64,000 bases of DNA, from assembly GCF_025854335.1 (NCBI RefSeq), contig NZ_CP107716.1, forward strand, positions 2,845,001 through 2,909,000. The letters run 5' to 3'. The notes below the pieces were generated by a model. It worked only from the letters and a program-made list of their open reading frames with translations, made no database searches and was not told the DNA's origin. Of this stretch, positions 17,183-27,909 are shown piece after piece. The stretch is from Pelagibacterium flavum (GTDB taxonomy: Bacteria > Pseudomonadota > Alphaproteobacteria > Rhizobiales > Devosiaceae). Each line of letters starts with the position of its first letter. Position 1 is the stretch's first letter. The position numbers were made by a program, and so were the translations under genes.

Positions 17183-19426
17183 TTATTGGGAAGTGTTCCC
17201 GTCGTCATCGGTTTCACCGATCACTTCATCAGTGCCCGGCAGGTCGAAGACCTGACCAGGATAGATTAGATCAGGATTGCGAATCTGGTCGGTGTTGGCC
17301 TCGAAAATCTGAGTGTAACGAATGCCTTCGCCATAAACCCGGCGTGCGATCGTCCATAGATTGTCGCCCTGCCGGATAATCGCCAGACCCGTTGCCGTTC
17401 GATTTCCATCGCTCACCCCAACCAATGTCGGAATGGCAGGTTCGTCCGTCTCGGCAGACTCAACATCATCAGGTGCTTGGGCTACCTCGGACGGTTCGAC
17501 GGTCTCCTCAGGTTCAGCGCTTTCGACCGGCTCGGCAGTTTGCGCCGGTTCGACCATGTCTGGAGCGGCTGGCGCCGGGGCAACCGGCGTATCGATAGAT
17601 ACATTGGCCGGTGCCTCTGCCTCCCGACTTGTTGGCGCAGGGCTGGCGCTATCGGCTTCCATTTCGCTTTGCTCGGCCACAACGATGTCTTCGTTCACCA
17701 TTTCAGGCAATTCAAGGATGAAATCAACTTCCGCGCGACCGACCACCGATCCGTCCTGGGCAAGCATGTCGATCCGAATGCGCTGGCTTTCCTGGTCGAG
17801 CACGTCGATCGCTTCGATCAGCCATCGACCGTCGCTCACCTGGGTCGAACCAACGACCTCATTGTCGACGTAAAGCCGCACAGTGAGGCCATCCTCACCG
17901 GCGCCGGCAAAGAAGTTGAGGTCGCCATCAATCTCGACGGCGTCAATGGTCGGAGACGTGAGCGCAGGCTGTGGTGCGGCAGCAACCGTTGGCTGCGACA
18001 GTGCAGCGGGCGTTTCGATGGTTTCTGCGGATTCTGAAACGGCATCTGGCTCATTGGCGACCTGGGCGGGAGACGGGGGGGCATCGCCCTGATCGGAAAG
18101 CGGGGCTCCATCATCCTGGGGCTCAACAGCCGGCGCATCATCAGAGGGGACAGCACCTGGCGCTGGCACATCTGCGGCTTCTGCTGTTGTGACCGGGGAA
18201 TCTTCAGGCTGACCGACCGACGCCGACGCTTCAGCCGGCTCGGCTTCACCCGCAGCCGGTGTCTCCTCCTGAACCACATCAGCGTCGCTCTCGTCGTCGA
18301 CAACTGCATCATCAGAAACGACAGTCTCGGCAACGCTTGTTTGCCCTGCCGCTACCGTGCTGTCGGGCGCAGCCACAGGCTGCTCTACCGAAGCATCAGG
18401 ACCGGCCTGCGGAACGGGCGTCGTTTGCGGAGCACGGGCCGTCTCCTCGACACGGACGCCCTCATCATCGTCGGCTTCAACGGCGGCGCTCGCCGCGTCT
18501 TGCTCACCGGAAGGCTGAGTAGGATCTTCTGATTCTTCACTAATGACCGCAACTGTCTCGGCAGATTCGGGCTGGTCCCCCGTTTCATCCTGGGACGCTG
18601 CATCGCCTTCCAACCCGGCCACTACGGCGGGCTGCGAGGCGCTCTCACGGGTTTCGGTAACCTCGGACTCGGCGACTTCGGCTTCGGCGACTGCCATGGT
18701 TTCGGGAGTTGTCTCGGCTTCTGGCGCGTCCGGCATATTCTCGTCGCCGGCCTGCGCTGCGACTGGACCGTCGAGGCCCTGCAATATCTCGCTTGCTTCG
18801 CCGGGTACTGACGCAATCACCAGCGGCTCGCTGGTCCGATCGTCCTGAACAACCACAACTACAGAGGTGTCGGCAAACCGGTTGGTCTCGACATCGAGTA
18901 TACGAAGCTCGACACCGCCGGTGGGCAGCGGAGCATCGGTCACAAAGGCAAAGTCGCCAGAGGCATGGACTGTTTCGGTACCGATCTGATCGTCATCGGC
19001 GAAAATGCGCACTTCGCCCGAGGGCGTGGCACTGCCCGCAATCACCGCCGAACCGTCAGGCTCGACGCGCACGAGGCCAAACGCAGGCATGACGGCCTCG
19101 GAAACGCTGGTCGCCGTTTCCTGGCTCCCCACGGTTTCGCTCGCTTCAAGCGGTGTATCGTTGGTGGACGGTGCCTCCTGCGAGCCATCAGCGCCGGCCA
19201 TTTCCTGCACAGCCTCGCCATCGCCGATCGTTGCCCCCGACCCGCCAAAAAAGGTTTCACTCATGCAGATTGGAAAATCGCCGCGCTGGATGCAGGCAAC
19301 CGTTCCAGGGCCGGCGATCACGCCTACAGTAACGACGACGGTCGCTGCGGCGGCGCCGACTGCTAGAACGATGGGAGATAGGGGACCGGCCAGTTGAGCC
19401 TCCGTAAATGTTTCCGGCCGCCGCAT
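17183..19426 (-). CDS. Membrane-anchored LysM-domain protein with a long acidic linker
   Basis: 747-residue envelope protein. An N-terminal hydrophobic segment (PIVLAVGAAAATVVVTVGVI, about residues 18-38) anchors it. A C-terminal LysM domain (RQGDNLWTIARRVYGEG ... NPDLIYPGQVFDLP, about residues 681-730) should bind peptidoglycan. Between them lies a very long Ala/Glu/Pro/Thr/Val-rich acidic stretch with two or three small Ig-like or bacterial-adhesin-style beta segments (RVEPDGSAVIAGSATPSGEV near 120 and a second near 530). Similar LysM proteins are common in Hyphomicrobiales; their role is cell-wall related but not established. It follows cimA by 51 bases. Confidence 0.82.
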   Translation of the reverse strand: MRRPETFTEAQLAGPLSPIVLAVGAAAATVVVTVGVIAGPGTVACIQRGDFPICMSETFFGGSGATIGDGEAVQEMAGADGSQEAPSTNDTPLEASETVGSQETATSVSEAVMPAFGLVRVEPDGSAVIAGSATPSGEVRIFADDDQIGTETVHASGDFAFVTDAPLPTGGVELRILDVETNRFADTSVVVVVQDDRTSEPLVIASVPGEASEILQGLDGPVAAQAGDENMPDAPEAETTPETMAVAEAEVAESEVTETRESASQPAVVAGLEGDAASQDETGDQPESAETVAVISEESEDPTQPSGEQDAASAAVEADDDEGVRVEETARAPQTTPVPQAGPDASVEQPVAAPDSTVAAGQTSVAETVVSDDAVVDDESDADVVQEETPAAGEAEPAEASASVGQPEDSPVTTAEAADVPAPGAVPSDDAPAVEPQDDGAPLSDQGDAPPSPAQVANEPDAVSESAETIETPAALSQPTVAAAPQPALTSPTIDAVEIDGDLNFFAGAGEDGLTVRLYVDNEVVGSTQVSDGRWLIEAIDVLDQESQRIRIDMLAQDGSVVGRAEVDFILELPEMVNEDIVVAEQSEMEADSASPAPTSREAEAPANVSIDTPVAPAPAAPDMVEPAQTAEPVESAEPEETVEPSEVAQAPDDVESAETDEPAIPTLVGVSDGNRTATGLAIIRQGDNLWTIARRVYGEGIRYTQIFEANTDQIRNPDLIYPGQVFDLPGTDEVIGETDDDGNTSQ

Positions 19427-19477
19427 CGGCCAATTCTGCGATTCGCGTGTGCGAAACAGTCTTTTGAACTATAACGG

Positions 19478-21064
19478 CTAGGCCGTCTTCATCAACTTAT
19501 AGGTGAACGACTCATACAGGGCCTCGAAGGAGGCATCAATGATGTTGGGGGAAACGCCAACGGTGAACCAGCGCTCTCCCGTATCGTCCCGACTTTCTAT
19601 CAGCACACGGGTGACCGCGCCCGTGCCGCCGTCCAGGATACGCACTTTGAAATCAACCAGTTCAAGGTCGTCGATCCGACTCGAATACTTCCCCAAATCT
19701 TTGCGCATGGCCAGATCGAGCGCGTTGATCGGCCCGTTGCCTTCGGCGACTGACATGAGAATTTCGCCATCAACATCGATCTTGACCACCGCTTCGCAGA
19801 CTGTAACCATTTCACCCTTGGCGTTATGGCGGCGCTCGATGGCGGTGCGGTAGCTCGTTACATCGAAGAATTTAGGCAGCGTTCCCAACATTTTGTGGGC
19901 CAGCATAAAAAACGACGCCTCCGCGCCGTCGTAGGAATAGCCGCGCGCCTCACGTTCCTTGACCTGACGCAACAGCTTGTCGAGCCGCGGATCGTCCTTA
20001 GCCATTTTGATATCGAAACGCTTGAGCGTCGTCAGCAAATTGGACTTGCCGGCCTGCTGGGACACCATGATGAGCCGCTCGTTGCCGATGCTTTCCGGCG
20101 CCACGTGCTCGTAGGTCGCGGGGTCCTTGGCAATGGCTGACGCGTGGATGCCAGCCTTGGTCGCGAAGGCCGAGGCGCCAACATAGGGCGCCTGCCTGTT
20201 TGGGCCACGATTGAGAATTTCGTCAAAGGCGCGCGAAACATGGGTCAGTGTTTCGAGTTTTTCGGCGGTAACACCTGTTTCAAACTGCTCGGAAAACACA
20301 GGCTTGAGCACAAGCGTGGGGATCAGAGTCACCAGATTGGCATTGCCGCACCGCTCGCCCAGGCCATTAAGCGTCCCCTGGACCTGCCTCACGCCTGCGC
20401 GGACTGCTGCCAACGAGTTGGCCACGGCCTGTCCCGTATCGTCATGGGCGTGGATGCCGAGCCTGTCGCCCGGGGCTACGCTGAGGACATCGGCCACGAT
20501 CTCTTCAATTTCCGAAGGCATCGTGCCCCCATTGGTGTCGCACAGGACGATCCAGCGCGCACCGGCGTCGAGAGCAGTCTTAACGCAGTCGATCGCATAG
20601 GCGCGGTTGGCTTTGTACCCATCGAAGAAGTGCTCGCAGTCAACAAAGGACTCCTTGCCCGCATCAATGGCGGCCCGCACGCTTTCGGCAAGGCTCCTGA
20701 GATTTTCCTTCGTAGAAATTCCCAGCGCCAGCTTGACCTGATGGTCCCAGGCCTTGGAAACGTAACAGACGGCATCGGCGCTGGAATTTATGAGATCGGC
20801 AATGCCAGGGTCGTTCTCGACTGACCGCCCTGCCCGTTTGGTCATGCCAAAAGCGACAAAATCGGCGCTTTTCGTACGCTTTTCAGCAAAGAACGCGGTG
20901 TCGGTGACGTTTGCCCCGGGGTAACCTCCTTCGACATAGTCGATACCCAAACCGTCGAGAAGCCGTGCGATGGCAATCTTGTCCTCAAGCGAGAATTCGA
21001 TGCCCGTCGTCTGAGCCCCGTCACGAAGGGTCGTGTCAAATAGGTAAAGGCGTTCTTTGGTCAT
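19478..21064 (-). CDS. cimA: Citramalate synthase
   Basis: Condenses pyruvate with acetyl-CoA to (R)-citramalate, the threonine-independent entry to isoleucine synthesis. The 528-residue protein has the HMGL-like barrel starting LYLFDTTLRDGAQTTGIEFS, metal-binding HAHDDTGQAVANSLAA, and the NGLGERCGNANL motif, then a LeuA-type allosteric domain in the last ~150 residues. The sequence TTGIEFSLEDKI at the start is typical of the CimA/2-isopropylmalate-like group. It is the last gene of a cysS-GFA-GFA-VOC-cimA chain, 27 bases after the VOC gene. Confidence 0.92.
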   Translation of the reverse strand: MTKERLYLFDTTLRDGAQTTGIEFSLEDKIAIARLLDGLGIDYVEGGYPGANVTDTAFFAEKRTKSADFVAFGMTKRAGRSVENDPGIADLINSSADAVCYVSKAWDHQVKLALGISTKENLRSLAESVRAAIDAGKESFVDCEHFFDGYKANRAYAIDCVKTALDAGARWIVLCDTNGGTMPSEIEEIVADVLSVAPGDRLGIHAHDDTGQAVANSLAAVRAGVRQVQGTLNGLGERCGNANLVTLIPTLVLKPVFSEQFETGVTAEKLETLTHVSRAFDEILNRGPNRQAPYVGASAFATKAGIHASAIAKDPATYEHVAPESIGNERLIMVSQQAGKSNLLTTLKRFDIKMAKDDPRLDKLLRQVKEREARGYSYDGAEASFFMLAHKMLGTLPKFFDVTSYRTAIERRHNAKGEMVTVCEAVVKIDVDGEILMSVAEGNGPINALDLAMRKDLGKYSSRIDDLELVDFKVRILDGGTGAVTRVLIESRDDTGERWFTVGVSPNIIDASFEALYESFTYKLMKTA

Positions 21065-21091
21065 GTGAGGTTTGGTACTTTTTAAAAAATG

Positions 21092-21472
21092 TCAGGCGGG
21101 TGCGTGGCAGACCGCTTCGATATTGTGGCCGTCGGGATCGAAAACGAAGGCGCCGTAGTAATTGGGATGGTAGATTTCACGGACGTCGGGCGCTCCATTG
21201 TCACGCGCCCCTGCATCGAGCGCGGTCCGATAAAACGCATCCACATCGGCCCGCGATTTCGCCGCAAATGCGATGTGCAGCTTGCCGGTGCAACGACCGC
21301 CCGCCTGCACCCAGAAATCGGGCTTACCATCGCCATAGCCGGCGATCATGCCACCAGGGATTTCAAATTCCTGCAGGCGCTTATAGCCGAGCGTCGCCAA
21401 AACCGCATCGTAGAAATCCCGTGATGCCTGGTAGTCGGCAACTGTCAGTCCAAAATGGTCGATCATGCTCAT
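21092..21472 (-). CDS. VOC-family (glyoxalase/dioxygenase fold) protein
   Basis: 126-residue single-module VOC protein. It begins MSMIDHFGLTVADYQASRDFYDAVL, the usual first beta-alpha unit with a metal-binding His, and ends with the second unit NYYGAFVFDPDGHNIEAVCH, supplying a His and a Glu. Start 21472 is preferred because GGAGGA lies 4 bases upstream; the longer frame to 21535 is unsupported. Such proteins are often lactoylglutathione lyase-like or hydrolytic; no substrate is visible. The gene is linked to two GFA genes, so a glutathione-related role is possible. Confidence 0.88.
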   Translation of the reverse strand: MSMIDHFGLTVADYQASRDFYDAVLATLGYKRLQEFEIPGGMIAGYGDGKPDFWVQAGGRCTGKLHIAFAAKSRADVDAFYRTALDAGARDNGAPDVREIYHPNYYGAFVFDPDGHNIEAVCHAPA

Positions 21473-21507
21473 GGTGCTCCTCCGGCGACCACCAGTCTCG
21501 GCGTCGC

Positions 21508-22008
21508 TCATTGCTGCCTCGGGGTCGCCTGCCACTCAGGTGTGTCGTGATCGGGGTGCTGGTGGTTGGTCGCCTTGATGGCGGAAGCCCAGGCTTCCCG
21601 GTCGGTCTCGGTTGCGCCGCCATCCTCGATGGACGTGATGGTTTGGAACCAGGTGACCGCCCCTTCCGTGCCGGTGTTGGCACCCGGCGGGAAGGCGTTC
21701 GGATTATCGAGCGAGCCGATCATGAGGTTGGTGCGGCCATTGTTGACGTCGTGATAGAACAGCGGCGTGCCGCAATTGGCGCAAAAGCCGCGCTCCACAT
21801 TATCCGAACTGCGCCAGATGGCCGGCTTGCCGCGGGTCCACACCAAGGTTTCGTCGGGCGCTGCGACAAGCCCGGCAAAAATGCTTCCCGACGCTTTCTG
21901 GCACATCCGGCAATGGCACAGATGCGAATTATCGAGAATCTGAGTGGAATGATAGCGCACGGCGCCGCACTGGCAGCCTCCGCTGACCTCCATATCGATG
22001 CGGTTCAT
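21508..22008 (-). CDS. GFA-family (glutathione-dependent formaldehyde-activating-like) zinc protein, copy 2
   Basis: 166-residue member of the GFA/CENP-V fold. Zinc cysteines appear as [22 protein letters not shown] and CANCGTPL. Its start overlaps the stop of the preceding GFA gene as ATGA. It shares with that gene the C-terminal block HPDHDT, so the pair looks like a tandem duplication that has diverged. GFA proteins have been linked to glutathione adducts, but the enzymatic role of most members is unproven. Confidence 0.9.
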   Translation of the reverse strand: MNRIDMEVSGGCQCGAVRYHSTQILDNSHLCHCRMCQKASGSIFAGLVAAPDETLVWTRGKPAIWRSSDNVERGFCANCGTPLFYHDVNNGRTNLMIGSLDNPNAFPPGANTGTEGAVTWFQTITSIEDGGATETDREAWASAIKATNHQHPDHDTPEWQATPRQQ

Positions 22009-22483
22009 AGCGTTTCCTCCTTTGGCGGCCAGGATTCCGTGTCATGGTCGGGATGCTGGTTGGAATGAATGCCCGACATGAAGTCGCGCCATTCATCGGT
22101 CGTCTCGCGCACCGGCAGGGTGGACAGACCCTCGAAAAAGGACACCCTGTCGCTCAGATTGACCTGAATTTCGGGCGGCACCTTTTCTGGTTCGTCAAAG
22201 GCGCCGATGGCCAACTCCAGGCCGAACTTGGTCTCGTAGGCCAGCGGGGTCCCACAATCGCTGCAGAAGGCGCGGCGGGCGGCGTCGGACGACTGAAACC
22301 ACTTGGGTGTTCCTCGCGTCCAATGCCCGTCGTGGGAGGTGACGAGTGGCCCGAAAAAGCTGCCGAACGCCTTTTGGCACATGCGGCAATGGCAGATCGA
22401 GCCGCGTCCGACCAATTTGGTGGCAAATCGGACAGCGCCGCACTGGCAACCGCCGGTCAGGGTTTTGCTGGCTTCGATCGCGC

Positions 22484-22487
<4 letters not shown>
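22005..22487 (-). CDS. GFA-family zinc protein, copy 1
   Basis: 160-residue GFA-fold protein with [22 protein letters not shown] and CSDCGTPL as zinc sites. ATG 22487 overlaps the cysS stop as ATGA; the longer in-frame start at 22502 lies inside cysS. It ends with the HPDHDT block shared with its neighbour. Tight coupling to cysS suggests constitutive expression; whether the function relates to cysteine or glutathione is inference. Confidence 0.9.
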
Positions 22488-23890
<1,403 letters not shown>

Positions 23891-24364
23891 AAAGTGATGT
23901 CCCCAGGCGCAAGAGTTTACGCTGCTGGCAGCGGGTCCACTCCTTTGTGCCGGGAAAATGAAAACCGCGCCGCCAACTTAACGTTAGCGGATAATGGTGC
24001 AGCCAATAATGCAGATCAGGCCATTGGTTTTCATGGCGGGCACAATGGACGGGAACAAAAGCCAAATCAAGCATGAAAATAGGGGCGGCGCCGACACGCC
24101 ACCCCTAGAACGGAGACCTTGGAGTTTAGTCAGAAAGTGTATGCCACCCGTGGCCGGATGGACCGGAACCACTGCCCGTGTTCCGATACTTGAGACTGGC
24201 ACGGTAAACCCGCCGCGACCATACCGATCACGGAAAGTTTTAGAGCGCCGCTCTTTTGACGGCCGCCAAGCCTGCAGCAAGGCCGAGTACGCCAACTCCT
24301 ACCGAGCCAACGCGCAGCAGTTCGTCCCGCACGCCGTCAGCAACTCGCCAATGCCGCTTTATGC
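23891..24364 (-). other. Intergenic stretch with possible small ORFs
   Basis: 474 bases between the FAH-family gene and cysS. On the minus strand, downstream of the FAH-family stop, two 30-codon frames occur: one from GTG 24332 to TAA 24240 whose product has a hydrophobic Gly/Val/Leu/Ala run, and one from ATG 24222 to TGA 24130 ending in RPRVAYTF, a pattern like the last strand of an outer-membrane protein. Neither has a strong ribosome-binding site. A minus-strand hairpin at 24081-24106 follows. I see no tRNA, SRP RNA or tmRNA signature. Confidence 0.35.
24081..24106 (-). terminator. Intrinsic terminator on the minus strand
   Basis: AGGGGCGGCG (24081-24090) pairs with CGCCACCCCT (24097-24106) with one mismatch around a 6-base loop; on the minus strand the stem is followed by ATTTTC. 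It lies about 260 bases beyond the stop of the FAH-family gene. Confidence 0.6.
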
Positions 24365-25384
24365 CTACCGTCCCTCGGCCGACGCCAACAGCTTCACCAC
24401 TTGTTCGATCGAACCGAAAACAGACCGGTTGTCAGCATCCACCGCGTTGATCCGCACGATGTCGCCAAGAGCCAGGAAAGGCGTGCGCGCTTTGCCGATT
24501 TTGCTTTTTTCCGCGGTCCGCGCTTCAGCGATGCAACCAAAGCCGATGCCGTCATGCTTGAGCGGCAATATTTCGTCGTGGGCGTTGGCGACGGTTCCTG
24601 ACCCGATGATGGTGCCGACACCGAGCTCGCGCGTCTGCGCGGCTGTGACGATCAGGTCGGCGAAATCGAACCGCATGTCCTTGCCGGCATTGGGTTGGCC
24701 ATAAAGGCTGTTGTTGACGTGCACGCGCACCTTGAGGTGCAACCGGTTATCCTTCCAGCTTTCGCCAAGTTCGTCGGGGGTCACAAATATCGGGGCGAAG
24801 CTGGTGGCGGGCTTGGCGTGGAAAAATCCGAACCCGTTCTGAAGGTCGTCGAGGACCAGCCGGCGCAGCGAAACGTCGTTACATATCCCGATCAGCCGAA
24901 TGGCAGCGCTGGCAACCTCCCGGCTCGGACGCATCGGCACATGGCCGGTGACCACGACCACTTCCGCCTCGAAATCGACGGCAAGGCCATCCTCGGGCAC
25001 GACAATCGGCCCGGTGGGCGCGACGAAACTGTCCGAACCGCCCTGATACATAAGCGGGCGCTCGTTCTGCAGCTCCTCGTCGCGACTGCCCTTGAGGGTG
25101 CGAACCCGGTCGAGATGCACCATGTAGCCCGAGCCGTCGATCCACTGATAAGCGCGAGGCAGCGGCGCCAGCGCTTCGCGAGGGTCGAACGGCATGCCGG
25201 CGATCTCGCCATTATTGAGCTGGTCGCTGACGGCACGCAAAATTGGCGCACAGCGCTCCCACTCGTCGAGTGCGTCCTGCAGGTTGGACGCTATGCGCCC
25301 AGCAGATGCGAAACGGGCAAGGTCTTTCGAGACGATAACCAGATGTCCGTCGGGACGACCGTTGCGCAGCGTGGCGAGTTTCAT
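24365..25384 (-). CDS. Fumarylacetoacetate hydrolase-family protein
   Basis: 339-residue metal-dependent hydrolase or decarboxylase of the FAH fold, probably acting on an acylpyruvate-like or aromatic ring-cleavage product. Visible family features are the N-terminal YQWIDGSGYMVHLDRVR region, the metal-ligand strand VDFEAEVVVVTGHVP (Glu ligands) and the later GSGTVANAHDEILPLKHDGI. Length fits the two-domain FAH group that includes fumarylacetoacetases of bacteria. The gene is alone between divergent DUF2865 and a minus-strand terminator, so no pathway context helps. Confidence 0.85.
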   Translation of the reverse strand: MKLATLRNGRPDGHLVIVSKDLARFASAGRIASNLQDALDEWERCAPILRAVSDQLNNGEIAGMPFDPREALAPLPRAYQWIDGSGYMVHLDRVRTLKGSRDEELQNERPLMYQGGSDSFVAPTGPIVVPEDGLAVDFEAEVVVVTGHVPMRPSREVASAAIRLIGICNDVSLRRLVLDDLQNGFGFFHAKPATSFAPIFVTPDELGESWKDNRLHLKVRVHVNNSLYGQPNAGKDMRFDFADLIVTAAQTRELGVGTIIGSGTVANAHDEILPLKHDGIGFGCIAEARTAEKSKIGKARTPFLALGDIVRINAVDADNRSVFGSIEQVVKLLASAEGR

Positions 25385-25508
25385 AAGTGGATAAGACCGG
25401 AAGTGATTGGCATTGGCCGCTAAGATGGCTCATACCTTGGCACAGTTAAAGCCTTGCGTTGAGACAAAAGCCTGATAAGCGGATTGCGATGGTCGCAGCG
25501 GGCATTTC

Positions 25509-26636
25509 ATGGACGGTATGATTTCAGTTCGTTGTTCTTTTGCCGGGTCGGTGCGCCTGCTGATTGCCCTTCTGGCATCTCTTGCCTTCATTTTTGCCGA
25601 TATGTCCGCCGCGATGGCGCAGAATCAGAATTGCGGCCAGATCACCGCCATCCTGCGCGGCATCGAGCGCAACCAGATGTTTCAGAGCTTCAACGGTATC
25701 GTGCGCGAACTCCAGAACCGCCAGGTCGAGGTGAGGCAGGCAGAAAGCCAGTGGAGCGCGTCAGGCTGCCAGCAAATTCTCAATGCCGGACAGGCGCTAT
25801 CGGGTCAGTGCCAGTCGATCGCCCGTTCGATTACTCTGGGCCGCAGCCAGGTCGAACAGCTGACCTCTATGGCCAGGGAAGGCCAGACAATGGCGCAGAA
25901 CTACCAGCAGGTCATGGCCGACTATCAGCGCTATGGCTGCGACACGGGCCAGTCTGGCGTCACCTTTGACAATGAGGGAACGCGGGGCGGCCTTCTCGAC
26001 GACATCTTCGGGGGCGGATACGACTATATCGACGGGTCCTTCAATCCATGGAGCACGCAGCAGACGCGCCGCACCGTCTGTGTACGGACGTGCGATGGTT
26101 TTTACTGGCCGATCAGCTTTTCGACCACAGACGACTATGTTGGTCAGGACGCCATAAGGTGCCATGAGATGTGTCCGGGCACCGAGGTCGCGCTGTTTTC
26201 TTATCGCAACCCCGGGGAGGAACCCGAAGACATGATCTCGCTCTCGGGAACGCCCTACCGGTCGATGTCTTATGCGTTCCGCTTCCGCGAAGAGATCGAC
26301 ACGAGCTGTTCTTGCCAGACCCGTGAAACGGTCGGAACCATCGCCCTTAACGACCAGGGCGAGCAGTCTCGGGCGGTCATTGCCTTCGGCGATCTGGAAT
26401 TTCCTCTGCCCCAGCCTGACCCGCGTGGCGCCCAGCAAGTCGAGACGGTGGTAGCCGATCTGGTCTATGTGCCATTGCCGCGTCCACGCCCCAGAGCGGA
26501 TGGCACCGCCGAACCTGCAATCGATCAGCCCGATCTCCAAGGTCCGGAAATGCGGGTCGTCGCGTTTGGAGACAGAGAGGTCAGGATAGTCGGGCCAGAG
26601 ACACCTTACGTCCCAGAACCGGCAGAAGCGCCTTAA
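25509..26636 (+). CDS. DUF2865-domain secreted protein
   Basis: 375-residue protein with an N-terminal signal sequence (SVRLLIALLASLAFIFADMSAAMA, cleaved before QNQ). The DUF2865 core is clear: CVRTCDGFYWPISFSTT, then DAIRCHEMCPGTEVALFSYRNP, then a paired-cysteine SCSC. Conserved cysteines suggest a disulfide-rich periplasmic domain. A Pro-rich tail follows. The family is largely confined to Hyphomicrobiales and has no assigned function. Its last 56 bases overlap the end of the convergent gltX, so the two coding tails share DNA. Confidence 0.88.
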   Translation: MDGMISVRCSFAGSVRLLIALLASLAFIFADMSAAMAQNQNCGQITAILRGIERNQMFQSFNGIVRELQNRQVEVRQAESQWSASGCQQILNAGQALSGQCQSIARSITLGRSQVEQLTSMAREGQTMAQNYQQVMADYQRYGCDTGQSGVTFDNEGTRGGLLDDIFGGGYDYIDGSFNPWSTQQTRRTVCVRTCDGFYWPISFSTTDDYVGQDAIRCHEMCPGTEVALFSYRNPGEEPEDMISLSGTPYRSMSYAFRFREEIDTSCSCQTRETVGTIALNDQGEQSRAVIAFGDLEFPLPQPDPRGAQQVETVVADLVYVPLPRPRPRADGTAEPAIDQPDLQGPEMRVVAFGDREVRIVGPETPYVPEPAEAP

Positions 26637-27909
26637 GCTCGGGACCTTCGTGACTGCCGGTCAGTGCCAGACGCAGCGGCAGGAAAAGAGCCTTGCCCTT
26701 ACGGCCCGATTTTTCCTTGAGAATGCCCGTCCACTGGCCCCAGGTGGTTTCGTCCCAGGGCTCTTCGGGCAAGGTTTCCCGAGCCAGAGCGATGAAGTCC
26801 CTGTCATCGTCCGCCACGATAGGCGTGGCGTTGACAACCACCTCTTCATAGAGCGGCACAAGCTGGGAGAGCCTTGAGATGTTTTCGCGCAGCGCAAGCC
26901 ATGCTGCCTCGGTCATGCCATCGAGAGGACCCAACCGCTTCTGCACCGCCACAAAATCCATGGCATGGACGATGCGTGCATTGAGGGTTTCGAGTTCGGC
27001 AGGATCGAAACGCGCCGATCCGTGCGAAATCATCGAAAATTCAAGCTTTTCAGCAATCGCATCGAGATCGGGATACGGCTCGACTGGCAGTGACGTCCCG
27101 GTGATCGACGCCATGATGGCAACCGCCAGCGGCTCGTAGCCATCGTCGCGCAACTGGCTGATCGAGAGCGAGCCGAGGCGTTTGGAAAACCCCTGTCCTT
27201 CGGCATCCGTCAGAAGATTATGATGGCCAAAGACCGGGGCGGCTGCTCCAAGCGCCTCGAATATCTCGATTTGCGTTCCGGTGTTGGAAACGTGGTCCTC
27301 TCCCCGGATGATATGGGTCACGCCCATATCAATATCGTCGACGACCGAGGTGAACGTATAGAGATAACTGCCATCCTCGCGGATAACCACAGGATCCGAC
27401 ATCGAACTCGTATTGACCGTCTGGTTGCCCTTGATGAGATCGTCAAACGTGACGGCACGTCCATCGAGCCGGAACCGCCAATGCGGCCTGCGGCCTTCGG
27501 CTTCGAGCTTTGCCTTGTCCTCTGCGGTCAGATCGAGCGCGGCGCGATCATAGATGGGTGGACGACCCAGGGCACGGGCGCGCTTGCGCTTGCGGTCGAG
27601 TTCGTCGGCCGCTTCGTAGGCTGGATAGAGCCGTCCTTCTGCAATTAGCCGGTCGCGGGCGGCATCATAGAGCGAGAGCCGATCGGACTGGCGCACCTTG
27701 AGATCGGGAACGATACCGAGCCAAGCGAGGTCCGTTTCGATCCCCGCAGCAAACTCTTCGGTCGAGCGGGCGGTGTCGGTATCGTCAAAACGCAAAATGA
27801 ACTTGCCGGAATTCTTGCGCGCAAACAGCCAGTTGAGAATCAAGGGGCGGGCATTGCCCAGGTGCAGGCGACCCGTGGGCGACGGCGCATAGCGAACAAC
27901 AACGCTCAT
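26581..27909 (-). CDS. gltX: Glutamyl-tRNA synthetase
   Basis: Class I synthetase, 442 residues. Signatures: SPTGRLHLGNARP near residue 10 (HIGH motif as HLGN), RFDDTDTARSTEE, and GFSKRLGSLS near residue 239 for KMSKS. At 442 residues it is shorter than the about 470 usual for discriminating GluRS and resembles the second GluRS copy found in many alphaproteobacteria, which can have altered tRNA preference; that assignment is inference. Its start overlaps the nadE stop by 4 bases and its 3' end overlaps the DUF2865 gene. Confidence 0.93.
   Translation of the reverse strand: MSVVVRYAPSPTGRLHLGNARPLILNWLFARKNSGKFILRFDDTDTARSTEEFAAGIETDLAWLGIVPDLKVRQSDRLSLYDAARDRLIAEGRLYPAYEAADELDRKRKRARALGRPPIYDRAALDLTAEDKAKLEAEGRRPHWRFRLDGRAVTFDDLIKGNQTVNTSSMSDPVVIREDGSYLYTFTSVVDDIDMGVTHIIRGEDHVSNTGTQIEIFEALGAAAPVFGHHNLLTDAEGQGFSKRLGSLSISQLRDDGYEPLAVAIMASITGTSLPVEPYPDLDAIAEKLEFSMISHGSARFDPAELETLNARIVHAMDFVAVQKRLGPLDGMTEAAWLALRENISRLSQLVPLYEEVVVNATPIVADDDRDFIALARETLPEEPWDETTWGQWTGILKEKSGRKGKALFLPLRLALTGSHEGPELKALLPVLGRKVSLARLS

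Noticed and set aside
23891..24364. tmRNA, SRP RNA or tRNA in the gap after the FAH-family gene
   Set aside because: No SRP loop, tmRNA end or tRNA TpsiC-type sequence was found; only a terminator and mini-ORFs.
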